DNA of 64,000 bases, from NCBI RefSeq assembly GCF_905475345.1, contig NC_066600.1, positions 3,025,001-3,089,000 of the forward strand, given 5' to 3'. This stretch comes from Vespula vulgaris (taxonomy: Eukaryota; Arthropoda; Insecta; Hymenoptera; Vespidae). The notes beneath the pieces are model-generated. The model was not told where the DNA came from, did not search any database, and saw nothing but the letters and a program-made list of their open reading frames with translations. Shown piece by piece: positions 21,053-34,400 of the stretch (position 1 is its first letter; each line of letters begins with the position of its first letter). Both the position numbers and the translations under genes were made by a program.

Positions 21053-22700
21053 AGTGTCTCTCGTCTACCTTGGTAGGAACGCTCGATTTGCGAGCAATAA
21101 AACGACAATGTCCATGGGCCGTCTCGCGGTCGTCTTCCGTTCGGCTCCGTAAATTTTCGTAAACGTCGGCTCGGTCCAGCCTCGGTCCTCCGCGATTTAT
21201 GCTCCTGTCGCTTCGACGTCGCCCTTCCTTGGGCAAAACGATCGACGACAGAGTTCGAGAGCGAAATCGTCTTACTTAGAATTCTATCTAAAGGTTCCTC
21301 TTTCAGCGGGGTCATCGTGCCTCTCTCATTCTCTCTCATTCTCTTCTCTCTTTCTCTTTTCGTCTTGTTTATCTTTTTTTAGATTAGTTTTCAGAAGAGA
21401 GAAACAGAATATGGGAAAAGGACAGCGATAGAGATGGATACCACCCACGTTAACGAAATATATTCGTTGATGGATTAGCAATTGGATTCCAGGCGTTCCG
21501 TTCGCATTTAAATCGACGTACGGCTTGGCCCCTGCGTGTCACTGTCTTGTAACGATTTTCGCGCTTCCCCGTGCCGAACATTGTGCAATGAAAGTAGAAC
21601 CCGCACCGAAATAGACGTTAGGAAGCGGTCACGACCGCGGCGCGTCTTCGATTAGTCTTATCCATTAGATATCCGTCGGTGGGATTCCGCTTGCGAAAGT
21701 TTTCCGGGTCATTCCGTAACTGGCACGAGACGATCCTATTAACGCGAAGCGAATCGTCGAAAAACTAGATCGTTCAGAAGTATGTAACACCCTCGATGAA
21801 CGTTCACTCGTCAGCGGGAAATTTTATTTCTTTTGTCCTTACAAATATTTCTTATTTGATTTTAATGAAGATGTTTAGGATTATTAATTATCTCCTGCGT
21901 TGTCGAGATTCTCTCCGATCGAAACGCCAACGTAGATCATCGTATTTATCGCGATAATTCATTCGTTAATCACGTTATTGTATCAAGACACATCGAATTA
22001 TCGTTTGTCTCTTTTAACGTTAGTACGAATAAAGTACTTGTGTACGTTGTTCGTTAAACGTTTTTGTTTCGTTGTACGAGATTCGCACGATCGCTCGAAA
22101 CGATCGGCCGGCGACGAGCCTTGAAAGACGTGCCGCTGAGAGGATCAGTCATTCTGGGCGGTGTGAACCACGTCTTCTACTCGTACAACACTGATCTGCT
22201 CACGCGTGTGGGCGCCTGAATCTTGAATGACTCTGACGGAATCGTCATTCTCCGTCTCTCTTCAATCTATGTACCTTTCTCTGTCGTCGAGTCCTCGAAG
22301 CTGACATACGTCGGTACGGAACTAAGGCTCCCACGAAGTTAGATCTCTCGTGGAGAGCCGCATTTGTCATTCACGAATGGCATCCCCGTAGATCTCGCAT
22401 GGGTGGCCATTGTCGCGGTAAGAGTTCTTATCTCTTACTTAACAACGACAACGACGACAACGACAATGACGACGCTTTTAACTTACCTAGTCTAAATTGT
22501 ATTCGTTAATTTTACAACTCTGGCTCGTACCTTCTCAATTCGACATACTCTTCCAAATGCGATGATCCAAATTCTGTGGATGAAGATTCGTCTACTCGTA
22601 TCAACGTAGTTCGAAAAATCGTTCAGGATAATATCTAATATCTTCGAAATATCTGACATTTATTTTGAAACAAAAAAAAAAAAGAATGAAAGGAAAAGAA
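21000..22700 (+). other. hth: hth intron: largest non-repetitive island (about 21060-22680)
   Basis: After a (CT)n tract at 21013-21055 there is about 1.6 kb with little simple repeat and mixed CpG-rich sequence. No open frame of note and no splice-flanked exon was recognised. It includes a stretch near 22141-22235 with two competing exact stems: AGTCATTC 22147-22154 with GAATGACT 22225-22232, and GATCAGT 22143-22149 with ACTGATC 22190-22196. It is a candidate regulatory or structured element without an assigned function. Confidence 0.6.
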
Positions 22701-23107
22701 AAAAGAAGAAAAAGAAAAAATATCAAGTTATTCTAGATATTTCTTCGGGATACCAAATAAGTTCGTCTTTACTCCCACGTGTTTTTGATTGCGATCGAAA
22801 TTTTTCAAGACGTACATATATTCCCACGGCAAAGCAGAGAGAGAGGGAGAGTGACCCTGATGGTAGATCTCTTCTTTTTTATTTCTTTTTTTTTCTTCTT
22901 TTTTTTCTTTTTTTTCATTCTCTCTCTCTCTCTCTCTTTCTCCTTCGTTCGAGAATAGAATCGTAGGCCGCGACAGATGCAACGACGTGTCATTTTGGCA
23001 GTTAAGTTTGTTGTTATATCGTTTGGCTCGTACGCGTGCCGTGACTAATGACGCTCGTAGATCTGCGAGGTCTCTTATTATCTATGATTTTGATTAAAGG
23101 TAGTGGG

Positions 23108-23184
23108 ACTACTACTACTACTACTATTACTACTACTACTACTACTACTACTACTGCTACTACTACCACTACTACTACTATTAC
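23108..23184. repeat. (ACT)n repeat
   Basis: ACT triplets with ATT, GCT and CAC variants. It gives a poly-Thr frame that is not a gene. Confidence 0.94.
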
Positions 23185-24711
23185 GAGAGAGGATAACAGA
23201 AAGAGAGAGTCAACAGGTCCGTCTTCAATCTTAGCCTCGTTATAACTCTATTTCCTTTGAAGTTGTTTCTCTCTCGTTAGTTGGTTAGATAGATATTGCC
23301 GAATTTGGAAAATGCACTTCTTAATTAGCTGATCATCCTTGAGCAATCGTACGTGTTTTACTTCTTCTTTTTCTTTTCTTTTTTTTTAATTCATTTTTTT
23401 CTCCACATTTTTCTCTATCCACTTTTCTTCTACATTTTAATGTTAAGGTAGCAAAGAAGCTCCTTATTCATCGAGATTATTTTTGGAAATGACTCGAAAT
23501 TGTTACGAGATTCACGTGTATCGACTTTTATCTTTCTCTCTCTCTCTCTCTCTCGCTCTCTCTTCCATTCTCTTTCTTTCTCTTTCTCCCTCTTTCTCTC
23601 TCGACACGAAAAAGACACGTCACGTAAGATAAGAGACAAAGTTTCTCGTGGATGGACGTGTGCGGATGATCGAGCCGGGCGAGCTCGCGACGTCTATATG
23701 GAAGTGTGACATCTTGACGGTTATTCCTGGCTGCTTCGGCGTCTGCCCTCTATTAACATGCGCGTGCTCTCTCTCTCTCTCTCTCTCTCTTTTACTTCGT
23801 CTCCTTTTCTCGTCCCTCCTCACGAGCCCTCCTTCGATGGGTATACCAACCAGCCTCGAAAGCCCGGCGACTTGGAGAGGACGACGACGACAACGACGAC
23901 GACTACGACGACTACGACGACTACGACGAGTATGAAGAGAAGTAGGAGTAACGGAGATAGAGAGAGAGAGAGAAAGAGAGATAGAGAGAGGAGAAGAGGG
24001 TCGAGAGGACGGTTCTTCGCTCGTCAGAAATAGTGGCACTTCCCTGTCTCCGCGCCAGCCACCACCGATATCTATTCCGGCGCTGCAAAACAACATCTAG
24101 CAACGTCTCACCGGTGGTGTGTATCCACTCTCTGGTACAGTCTTTCAACGTCGACAATCTCCTAAATACAATTTTCTTATCGTAGTCATATAATCAAAGA
24201 GAATCTTTGTTTTGGTATCACGCTTATAGATTAATATCTAAATTTCTGAATATATATATATATACATAAGTGATCATATATTACGGTTTAGAATATATCA
24301 GCCAATCTCGTATAAAATGGTACAGGTACGTTAAGTGGGATTAATAATCATCGTGGATCGAGTGAATGAAAAATGACATTTAAACGGGGGATTATCTTTC
24401 GATGGGATCGATCGATAAAAAATAAAAAAATAAAAAGAGAGAGAGAGAGAGAGAGAGAGAAAAGATAGTGTACCTATTACAGTCGGATGATTTTTATTGG
24501 TTAAATCGTTATAATCAAACTTATTGTTTAATCCAATTTGGTTTTATGAATTGCAAGCTTTTAATATAGTATATATGAGTATATATACGGGTTTATAGGT
24601 ATAGAGAAGGGACATTGAGAATGTATCGAGAGTTTTAACGTCGAGAAAACACCTGGTATCGTCGTCCTCGTCCTTGTCGTTGTTATTATCCTCGTCGTCG
24701 TTGTTCTCGTT

Positions 24712-24783
<72 letters not shown>
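24712..24783. repeat. (GTC)n repeat, about 24 pure units
   Basis: A 72-nt uninterrupted GTC array within a longer degenerate GTC/GTT/CTC region (about 24660-24800). The poly-Thr frame on the minus strand is its translation. Confidence 0.96.
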
Positions 24784-26112
24784 CTAGTCGTCGTCGTTGG
24801 TTCGTGTCGTCGGTAGTATTGTAATAAGAAAGAAGGAGAAACCAAAAGGTGGATAACTCTCAGCGACGATGCACCTTTTCTTCTTTGTATGCGGGTGCAG
24901 CTGTTTGTGGTAACCGAGAAGAAACCAAGGCTGTTAGTAAAAGGGATCGAAAGTGTACCCTGTTCTCGTTCTTTTCTCGCAGATTTGAATTTTACTTCGT
25001 TCACACTGAATTAGGATGAATACTATGTTTTCTTCTGATATAAAAATATCTTAGTGTGCGTGTCGTCGTTCTCCTTCTTCTTTTTCTTCTTCATCTTCTT
25101 TTTTCTTTTTCTTCTTTTTCCTTTCTCTTCCTTCACATATACCGGGTGTTTCCCGTTAAAGTCAATCTTACGTGCTTCCGTCTGTAGACGTATATATATA
25201 TATATATTCTATATTCTATTCCTCGATCAAGTTATGTCTAACTGTTCGACAGACAGTGACAGCAAAATCGTTTAAGTCGTTAATCAGTTTTAGAAATTTT
25301 TGTATCAAAATTTTGATCGAGAACTATCTTTAAAGTGATCTTTGATGAAAGATAAAATAGAATAAACGTATCGTTCGAAAAGCTCGGTATCGATATATAT
25401 TCGAAATAGAAATGATTTTTCTTAATTTATTACAATGTTTCCCTGTTGTGAATGGATCCAATCCAAACGAGATCTATAAAGATTGACAGAGATAAAGCGA
25501 GGAAGTTAGAGAAAGGGAGAGAAACAATGTAGTTAACTCGTCGAAGGTAAGGTACGTCGTAAATCAAGAAAACGAGCATCGACGTTCGTAAAGTCATCGA
25601 GCATGATCAAGCCGATCGAGAATGTATAGGAGAAACGATTAGGTTTCGAATGCTGTTGTTACTCGGAAACACTTGGAAAATTTCTTCTAATCGATTTCGT
25701 TAAATAAGAGCAATTATTTATAAAGGCAAATAAGTAATCCAATTATATTAAATTATATTAATAACGCTGAACATTTTCGATAATATAGATTTTCTTCGGC
25801 ATCGTAAAAATACGATATTCGTATAAAAATATACGAAATAAAACCGGTATGCTGTTAATTTATCGGAAAATGATTAGTCGCATTTGCGATGAGTCGTTCT
25901 AAATGAATAAATTATCAACGAAATTATTTGAGCGAAATTGTGGAAACTTAAACAAAAATAAATACGTATATATATATATATATATATATATTCTCAAAAA
26001 AGTTCGGAGGAAAAGATCGCGGGAAGCTTTATCGCGCGGTTCAGCGGTAAGTATGTTAATGACTTGAAGGCGACAGGGTAGGTACGAATCGAGACGTCTC
26101 TTCTACTAGAAA

Positions 26113-26166
26113 AGCTAGCTAGCTACCTACCTAGCTAGCTAGCTAGCTAGCTAAGCTAAGCTAGCT
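26113..26166. repeat. (AGCT)n self-complementary tetranucleotide array
   Basis: AGCT/CTAG units with two CTAC interruptions and two AAGCT variants. Every unit is its own reverse complement, so the array can fold as a cruciform. Confidence 0.95.
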
Positions 26167-27438
26167 CGCGTAGCTTCTTCTTCTTCTACCGTGCGGCACT
26201 TTGGTGCTCGTTGCCAACAAATAGTTTAGCATCAATCCCGACGTCTTATTATAACGTTATTAAAATAACCGGCCCTCGCCAAGTTAGCACGTTTGCCATC
26301 CTCCTCCTCCTTCTCCTCCTCTTCCTTCTTCTTCTTCTTCTCCTCTTCCTCTCTTTTCGTTTCGTCTCTTTCTCTTTGGCTTCTGGCCGTTCGTTCCTTC
26401 GACCGTCACAGCGAGTAACGTCGTACTCCCTGAACAGATCCGAAAACGTAACGTTACGTTTTCTTTTCAGTGGCGCCATATCTTCCCTCTCCTTCTCCCT
26501 CACACTCTCTCTCTGTCTCTCTTTTTCTTTCTCTCTCCCTTCCTCTTCCCTCTTTTCGCTTTTATATGCCAGTTGAAGTTCTCAAAGTGTCTCTTCGCTT
26601 CTATATTTCTCTCTTACAGTTACCCGACGAGTACCCATTCCAAAATCCGTGGTATTTCACCTTATTGCGCAGTATTAAATTTTCATTTCGACACGAATTC
26701 AGTCGAAATGAACAGTTCCTTCTTAAATCGACTTAGAGAGATAGATATTGTCACGTATCGTATATGTTTCTAAGAGATATTTCTTTTCTAGTAATCGATC
26801 TCTCTCTCTCTCTCTTTTTTTCTAGATCTTTCTCGAGGATCAATACTTTTTCTTTTTTCTCTTTTTCGATAGAATCTTCTTTGAATAAATGCGTTCCTCG
26901 ATCTGTATGTATCTAGCATATGTGTTATATCTCTCTTGTGCATTCACGTTCGAGTGCTAGATAGTTTGTGGGAGTGATCGATATGCCGCGATATTAAGAG
27001 CTTTGTAGCAGCGAGATCGAAGGATCGACGGAAACGGGACATTATGAAGAGTAAATGGGCTTCGAAGGTGAAGGCAAACACCTACCACCTACCTATCCCA
27101 TCCCACCTCATCTCACTCCATCCTCTTCGTCTATAGTTCGTCTCTTTTTTTACGCCCTCTCGAAATCTCTCCTTTTCATATCTCGCGCGCGCCCTCGATG
27201 CCGCAGGCTTTTTTCATTGAAAAATATTGCAAATTTCCTGGCAACCTCTTTTTCTTTCCTTCTCTCTCTCCTTCTCTCTCTCTCTCTCTCTCTCTCTTCT
27301 TCTCCTTGCCTCCCACCACGTGAGCGACCCCAGAGAAAAATGTCGAGCTATCGATCGCGAAACGATAATTTCTTTTCTCCTTTCATATTTTCTCCTTTCA
27401 CTACTTTCTACTGTCGGATATAAAAAATCTTTCGTTTC

Positions 27439-27469
<31 letters not shown>

Positions 27470-27804
27470 TTTCTTGTCTTTTTTCTCATGATCTTTTTTC
27501 TATTTCTTTCTCTTTTTTCTTTTCTTTTCTGTTTTGTTCCAAAGAATACGGATATCTACGATCGTTAAAAAGTATGGATAATTAATTTGGACCTTCGCGT
27601 TTATCATCGAAGTATTCAATAAAGTATCTTTAGAGAGGATCGACATAATCATAATCAGATCAGTATTAAATCGTAACGTCATCGAGTATTCATTCATCGC
27701 CGTGTAGAAACGTTAAAGGAGGCTCGTTCCTCGCACTTTTCTTAGGAAAAATTTAAAAAGAATCTTGTATCGAGATAAAAGCACCGTTTCCCAAATGCCT
27801 TTTT

Positions 27805-27835
<31 letters not shown>

Positions 27836-28571
27836 TTTCGGATATACCGTTGGTCCCCTCGCAAATCGTTTATCCCGCTTGTAGAGTGCCTTCTACACGC
27901 TGGATATTGTATTACAGGGTTGAATATTTAACGAGAGCCGCGACACTTGGCACGAGGGTAGAAAGTTCGCCACTCCCACGAGGTATAACCACCGAGCCCC
28001 TAATTCTTTTCTCCTCGATCTTGGCGATAGAGGGACTCGGGGACGAATTTTTTTACGAGAATATACCGCGATACGTGAACGATCTTCTTCCTATCTCTCT
28101 TTCTTTCTCTTTCTCTCTCTTTCTCTCTCTTTTTTTTTCTCTTTCTCTCCTGTTTTTTTTCCTGCCTCAGTAGTTATTCCCTCTTTCTCCGACAAAGTTA
28201 CATAGATCTCGGCACGGATGTTGACCGTAAAAATTCAGGTTCGATCGTACGCGCGCAAAAGTCGTTTGTTTTCATTGTACGAGAAGAATCTAGGGGTGAA
28301 GAATGCAACTCTCTTACCTGCTTCTGGGTAACATCCCTTAGGCCGTGAGAATGACAAACTCTGGTCTCTCGTAAATAGGTACTAGTTGCATCTGTCGTTT
28401 TTCATTTCTTTTAACGTTATGTAAGGTATGGTTTTTGCTAATATTCCACGAGTAGTATATATATATATATTCTTTTTTACTTGGAAGTAATTTTACACAG
28501 TAGTCGTAGAGTAAACAAACGTCGTAAGTAATTTTTGTCTTTTCTCATGAACCTTACGTAAAGAAAAATAA

Positions 28572-28617
<46 letters not shown>

Positions 28618-28967
28618 CAGAGAGGGGATATCGTGTAAGTGGAAGGAACGAAGGCATATCATCCCCTCTGTTTCATTCTACCATCTTACCACCGTGCAAC
28701 ACCATAAATCACCTCGACAAATTTAATTATCCTGCTGTCTGCGATAAAGCTCGGCGCACATCCTCCTTGTTGTCTAACTTCACCTATCTAGCAAGCCCTT
28801 AAGCCTTCCGCTTCTTCCTTCGGCCAGGTTCTACCCTGTTCTTATGGAAAATCCATGAAGGATGTAACGGATCGTTACTTACATATCTACGGATTGCGTA
28901 ACTTAATTATTCCGGACGATTAATGTTCTTGTCTGCTCGCGTTACGTCGTTACAACCAAAGCAATTT

Positions 28968-29009
28968 TACTAATTAATTTCTTTTTTTTTTTTTTTTTTT
29001 TTCTTTCAG
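28968..29009 (+). promoter_or_regulatory. strong orphan 3' splice site-like sequence
   Basis: TACTAAT (28968-28974), a perfect branch consensus, is followed by over 20 nt of nearly pure T and TTTCAG ending at 29009, 36 nt from the branch A. The sequence after it soon has stops in all three frames (TTT CCG TAG in phase 0), so it is not an ordinary coding exon. It could be a decoy or an alternative terminal exon. Confidence 0.3.
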
Positions 29010-29686
29010 TTTCCGTAGTAGTTTACTAAGTTAACATCATTTCAACGCATATTTTTACCGAGGGAAGAGAGATTTCCCTTACGTTAGGGCTTTATCGTTC
29101 TCTTTATCTTTGTTTCGAATAGGATCTTGCAAAGGATTTGTTGATCCTTCGATTAGAAAGGATTTAACGATACGTTGTGTTCCCACAATTAGTCGAAATT
29201 GAGGTTTATCCAGAGGGAACCGTGCAGTTACCTCCTCTTCGATAGCTTTACCGAGATTAGTGTTAATGACGACGATAGTTTGGTTAATATTAAATAGCTC
29301 AGATAGAAGATCTAGGCAAATGTTGGAAGAACTTCATGAATATTGAATTGATTCTTTATTCGATCTCTATATTTTATTATATTTTTCTCGCTAAAGATTT
29401 AATATATTAATTCTACGTTCGTAATATGGAAAGGAGCGAACTTTCTTTTATATTATACAAAAGTGATCGTATTTAAAGAGACCCAATGAATACTTGGACT
29501 TCGTTCCAAGCCAAGTTCGAAATTCAAGTTGAATTCCCTTCGAAAGCTGCTGGAAGCTGGCTAACTCACCTTTCGTTGGAGAGCTTAAAGCTCGATCGCT
29601 ATTAACCGTTCGGGATAAAGCACGACTGTCCGACGGTTCTTATCTCTGTCCTCCCTATGAGATAAATCTCTGAACGGAGAGAACCA

Positions 29687-29822
29687 CAGTAGCAGTAGCA
29701 GTAGCACTAACAGTACTACCAGCACGACCAATAGCACCAGTACCAGTACCAGTACCAGTACCAATACCAGTACCAGTACCAACGCCAGCACCAGTGTCAG
29801 CGTCAGCGCCAGCACCAGCAGC
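29687..29822. repeat. (ACCAGT)n hexanucleotide minisatellite
   Basis: AGCAGT, ACCAGT and GCCAGC units repeat at a six-base period, with the purest ACCAGT run at about 29738-29780. The minus-strand poly-Leu/Val frame is its translation. Confidence 0.94.
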
Positions 29823-30510
29823 ATGCACTGGCGAGAATCTATCGATTACCGTTCACGGATTAGGTTCACGCGAATAGTGCATTCCGTTATCGCTTAGAGT
29901 GCAGAGAGACGTGTCGAGAGTCCGATAGCTTACCTTCTTCTCTCGAAGTGAACGTTCCTTTCGCGATTAGAATGTACAATTTAGTAGGAGTTTGCGTTCT
30001 AAGGAGTTTGCTCGATCTTTCGATCTAAGGACGATCGATATTTTCTTTCCTTTCTATTCTTTCTTTTCTTTCTTTTCTCTCTTTCTCTCTCTCTCTCTTT
30101 TTTTTTTGTAGATTCTTCCTTTGCCTAGTTTTACTGAAACGGACGACAAGAATATTTTTTCAAATCTACAAGAAATTATCTAAATATCACGAGATAAGCA
30201 AATACGTAGATATATACGTACGTGCGTATTTAGAGGTACGTACATACGTACGTTCTTTCCTTTCTATCTCATTATCTCGAATTCTTCCCGCTCCCTTTTT
30301 TCTCTTCATTGAAATCATAACCGCCCCCGCTGGAGATTGGCATAAGGCAACTCGAGCAAACCGCTCCCTCATTGTCGTGCCGCTGGGCCGCTCGCATTAT
30401 AATACAATTTTCAGTAGTTCTAGCCGAGTAGTACTCGAGGGAACGAGATCGAAAGAGAGAAAGAGAAAAAGAAATAAAGAAAGAGAAAGAGAGAAAGAGA
30501 GTGCATTGGG

Positions 30511-30571
30511 GGTAGGTAGGTAGGTAGCTAGGTAGCTAGGTAGGTAGGTAGGTAGGTAGGTAGGAAGGAAG
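30511..30571. repeat. (GGTA)n repeat
   Basis: GGTA units with two GCTA variants, ending in GGAA. Confidence 0.95.
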
Positions 30572-31010
30572 GTACGCGTGTACGGGTATGAAGTGAACCG
30601 GTGGCAGGCAACACAATGCGCCATATCAAACAAAGCTGCTGCGCACGGGACTTCCATAGAAGTGTGGGTGGGTATGCGAGGTGTAGTATTACTCATTCAA
30701 ATGATCCTCTCTCTTTCTCTCTCACTCTTCCCTTCTTCTCTCTTCCGTAGTGCTTTTAATCCGTCCAGGCATTCACATCTTCTATACTCCAGTTAAATAA
30801 AGAGTCCTACTCGAGCGTGCTCCTGTTGCGCGTAAGCTCGGCGAGCTTTTTCCATGTACTCTGTATGTGTGTGGTTAAGAGAGAAAGACAGAGAGAAAGA
30901 AAGATAGATAGAGATAGAGAGAGAGAGAAAGAAAGAGAGACACACATCTCGCAAACCCCTTTTGCCTAGATTTCATTTTGGAAGCAACGACGGTGGTGGT
31001 ACTACTGCTG

Positions 31011-31043
<33 letters not shown>

Positions 31044-31051
31044 GTCGTTCT

Positions 31052-31083
<32 letters not shown>

Positions 31084-31409
31084 ACTCGAGAGCTTCCTCC
31101 TCAGTCGTCCATTGTACTCGACAACTTTTTCCCCATTATTCGAGTCACATATCGAGGACGTGCACCGGTGCCGCTGGCATGGGACTGAATTTCGTCGTAG
31201 TTTTTTCTTCCTTTCTTTTATTTTTTCCTTCTTTCTTTCTTTCTGTCCTTCCTTCTCTTTCTTTCTTTTTTTTATTCTTCTTCTTCTTCTCCTTCTTTTT
31301 TTTTCTATTCTATTTTTTTTATTATTTGATTCTTTATTTGCTCGTACGAGAGATCGAAAGCCCACGTGCGAGTACTTCGATTGATTTCCAAGCTCCTATT
31401 ATTCTATCT

Positions 31410-31420
31410 ATCTATCTATC

Positions 31421-31458
<38 letters not shown>
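31410..31458. repeat. (ATCT)n - (ATT)n repeat
   Basis: A few ATCT units pass into about 12 ATT triplets. Confidence 0.94.
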
Positions 31459-31459
<1 letters not shown>

Positions 31460-34400
31460 TTAGAATTGTTTTCATTAGAAATGCTGTTATTAATAGTCTT
31501 GCTTAACCAGGATCAATCCTTTTAGGAATGTTTGCTATTTCGACTTTTGTGAAGAATTTTATGGAATGGCAATACATATATCTCTCTCCTTTTCTTTTTC
31601 TCTTTCTCAAAGGTTACTGACTCGGTTTTTCCTTACGTTGATCTCTCGTCAATATACTCGCCACGCACGAAGCTTTCTCTTTGAGTTTTCCAGATTTCTT
31701 TAGGATTCGGTGGTCACTCAGGAAAAGCGATTTTGAAAGAGGACTTCCGAGTCCCACTAATACCATTGTACACGTTCAACTCGTCCTAAACGCGGTAAAG
31801 TGTTTCCGTTCCGTTCCATTTTATTCCCTTATTCTTTCTCCCTTTAGTTTACTTTTCTTTCTTTTACGCATCGAAGACGAAAGATCGGCAGGAGGTTGGA
31901 CCCTTTTTGCCGGATACCTCGTAGAAATTCTTCCATCTTCGAGAAACGTGGCTACGGATTTTAATCCTTTGTCGTTTGGACAAATTCTTGGAAGGACATT
32001 TTGAGAAAAGGCAGCCTTTACAGTAGAGAAAATCGGTTACCTTTTTCTCATTCAAATTCGCAGCAGGATTTTTCTCAGGTCGATCTTTAAAACCGATCGA
32101 CCATAAGGTCGACGAGGATCAGGCAGGATCCTTCGTATTCTTTAACAATATCTCCTTTTTGCTCTTTTCATAAACATTTGACGTCTCTCGGTCTATCTCT
32201 TTCTCCTTCTCTTTCTCTTTTATATATTTTGTCATCCGCTTAAACAAATAATTTTTTTTTCTTTCGCCACTGGAAAAGAATTCTCTCGGAAGGAGAGAAA
32301 GAATATTTGTCCCTTTTTTAATAAAGCGCTCAATCACGTTGGAAATCTGATCTCGAGGACACGCGTACGATGGTTCTGCGAAAATGAAGTCTCTCTCTCG
32401 GTCGCTATTTTCATCTCGTTTGAGATGAAATAAAATTCGAGCTGCCCTAGAATTTTGGACTCGTGCGGATCGTAAGGATTATCATGGTGTGCACGCGACA
32501 AACGGAATACGCCCCTGTTCTATGGGGTTGTCCATTATTGTTGCGCTTAACAGACGATGAAAACGCAAATTGGCCGGTGTGATTGTGACGGGTGCAGACG
32601 CGAGCCACGTGCATACCCTGGTTTAGCTGTGGTTCTTTATAATCGTTAATACCTACAACATTTTCGAGGATTTAAAGGATATCCGGATAAATCGGGTTAA
32701 ATTTTTATCGAAGAAGTTCAAAAAGAAATATATTAATGTTTCGTATTTCGTAGTGTAATAGAACTCGTACAAGTACATGAGTTGTTTGGACAATGATTTT
32801 GTTATTTTTTGTCCCTGTTTTTTCTTTTCTTTCTTACGTATCGCAAACATTGCTTTTGTAACGTAGTACAATCTCATCACATTTCCCGTACATGTACTTA
32901 GATATATAATACATTCACGAGAGACTTTAACGCGAGCAGATCCAAAAATCGCAGCATCTCTTTTACAAAGGACCTATCGGATCAGGGGGTTGATCGTTCC
33001 CATCGGTAGCATACCCCATGTCCATCGTCGAAGTACGACCAATGGTGTTTACAAAAGTCACCACCAGATGACAGGGGTGAATCGTGGAATAACATCGTGA
33101 GCGTTTCTCACACAGGGTGCCTTCCATTGTCATTTTCTTTCTCTCTCTCTCTCTCTTTCTGTACGTGGCTGTTCGCTTTTCCAATGAAGAGAAAAGGGAT
33201 GCTTAGAGGGGTGAAAAGAGGCGTCTACGATCCGGTGCAATCCCCTTCTTACCACCACCCTACAAACCACCCCTACTGTTTGCGAAGTCGACCGTAATGT
33301 CTATCGTTGATAAGCATTAGCTGAAGTATGAATTAGTTAATAGCTTTTGGTAATTATTATTATACGTAATCTCGTAGGTACGATTTTTCTTATCGATTTT
33401 TTAATTTCTCTCTCTCTCTCTCTTTCTTTTTTTTCCACAAAGATAAGCACCCTAGGCATCTGCAGGATAATATCATCGCGACCCCTTACGTGACCGATAA
33501 CTAACGAAAGTCATTGATAAAAGTCCCGCAATGTACAGATTCGATCGATTAAATATATCTAATCGCGCATTAATCCAAAGTAATCATTCTCAAAGTCGTT
33601 TGTGAACTCTGTCATCACAGAAACATTGATATATCATAATCCTTTGTCTTTCTTTTTTTTTTATTTTTGTAATTTTTTTCATTTATTCTTTTTTCTTTTT
33701 TATTTCAAAAAGATCGGAGCGTTTTAATCTTCGAGTTCGGTACGATATTGATTTGCATTTCTCGGAAAAGGCGATAAAGAACGATAGATGTAAAGGCCGG
33801 TTGATCCGCGACGCCGATGACAACGTTCGTGCGTGAGCACGATAAACCTCGCGTACGATTAAATTCCCGTTGATAATCGATACGAGCGAATGTCGTAGAT
33901 TTTAATCCTCGATTAGACGAGTTTTATACAAAACTTTTATACAAAACTTTTCTCGGGTATTCGATTCAACGTTAGATAGGTACATAGATAGAACTATTTT
34001 TAAAAACGTTAAGCGTTTATCGCTACGCGCGCGAAATAATCGTGAGTTTTTATTCTTTCTTTTCTTTCTTTCTTTTTTTTCGTATATATAAATTGATTAT
34101 CAATCTCTCGAACGATGATTCGAGAACGATGTATCGAAATGTATTAGGAAAATAAATAACTAAGCAAGTAGTATCTAATGGGTATGTATAAAATATGACG
34201 TAATATTCATCCCCCTAGCAAGCACTTTGTATTCCGAATAAAATTTTCGTCGATCGGTTAAAGATGGTCGGACGGTCGGTCGGTCGGTGGAATTGAGAGG
34301 GTGGTAGGTTGATGGGAGTGAGAGGTGAGAGGTGAGGGGGTGGTGGTGACGGTGGTGGTGGTTAGAGTTAGAAGAGGGGTCCTCGGAGAACGCGAACGGG

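Larger units (their letters stand above)
22700..29690 (+). other. hth: hth intron: repeats and AT-rich unique sequence
   Basis: Repeats include (ACT)n at 23108-23184, ACG triplets at 23879-23930, (GTC)n at 24712-24783 and an AGCT array at 26113-26166. Unique sequence lies at about 24040-24420, 25240-25970, 26560-26800, 27540-27780 and 28180-29690. A well-formed acceptor-like site is noted at 28968-29009. No coding exon is recognised. Confidence 0.8.
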
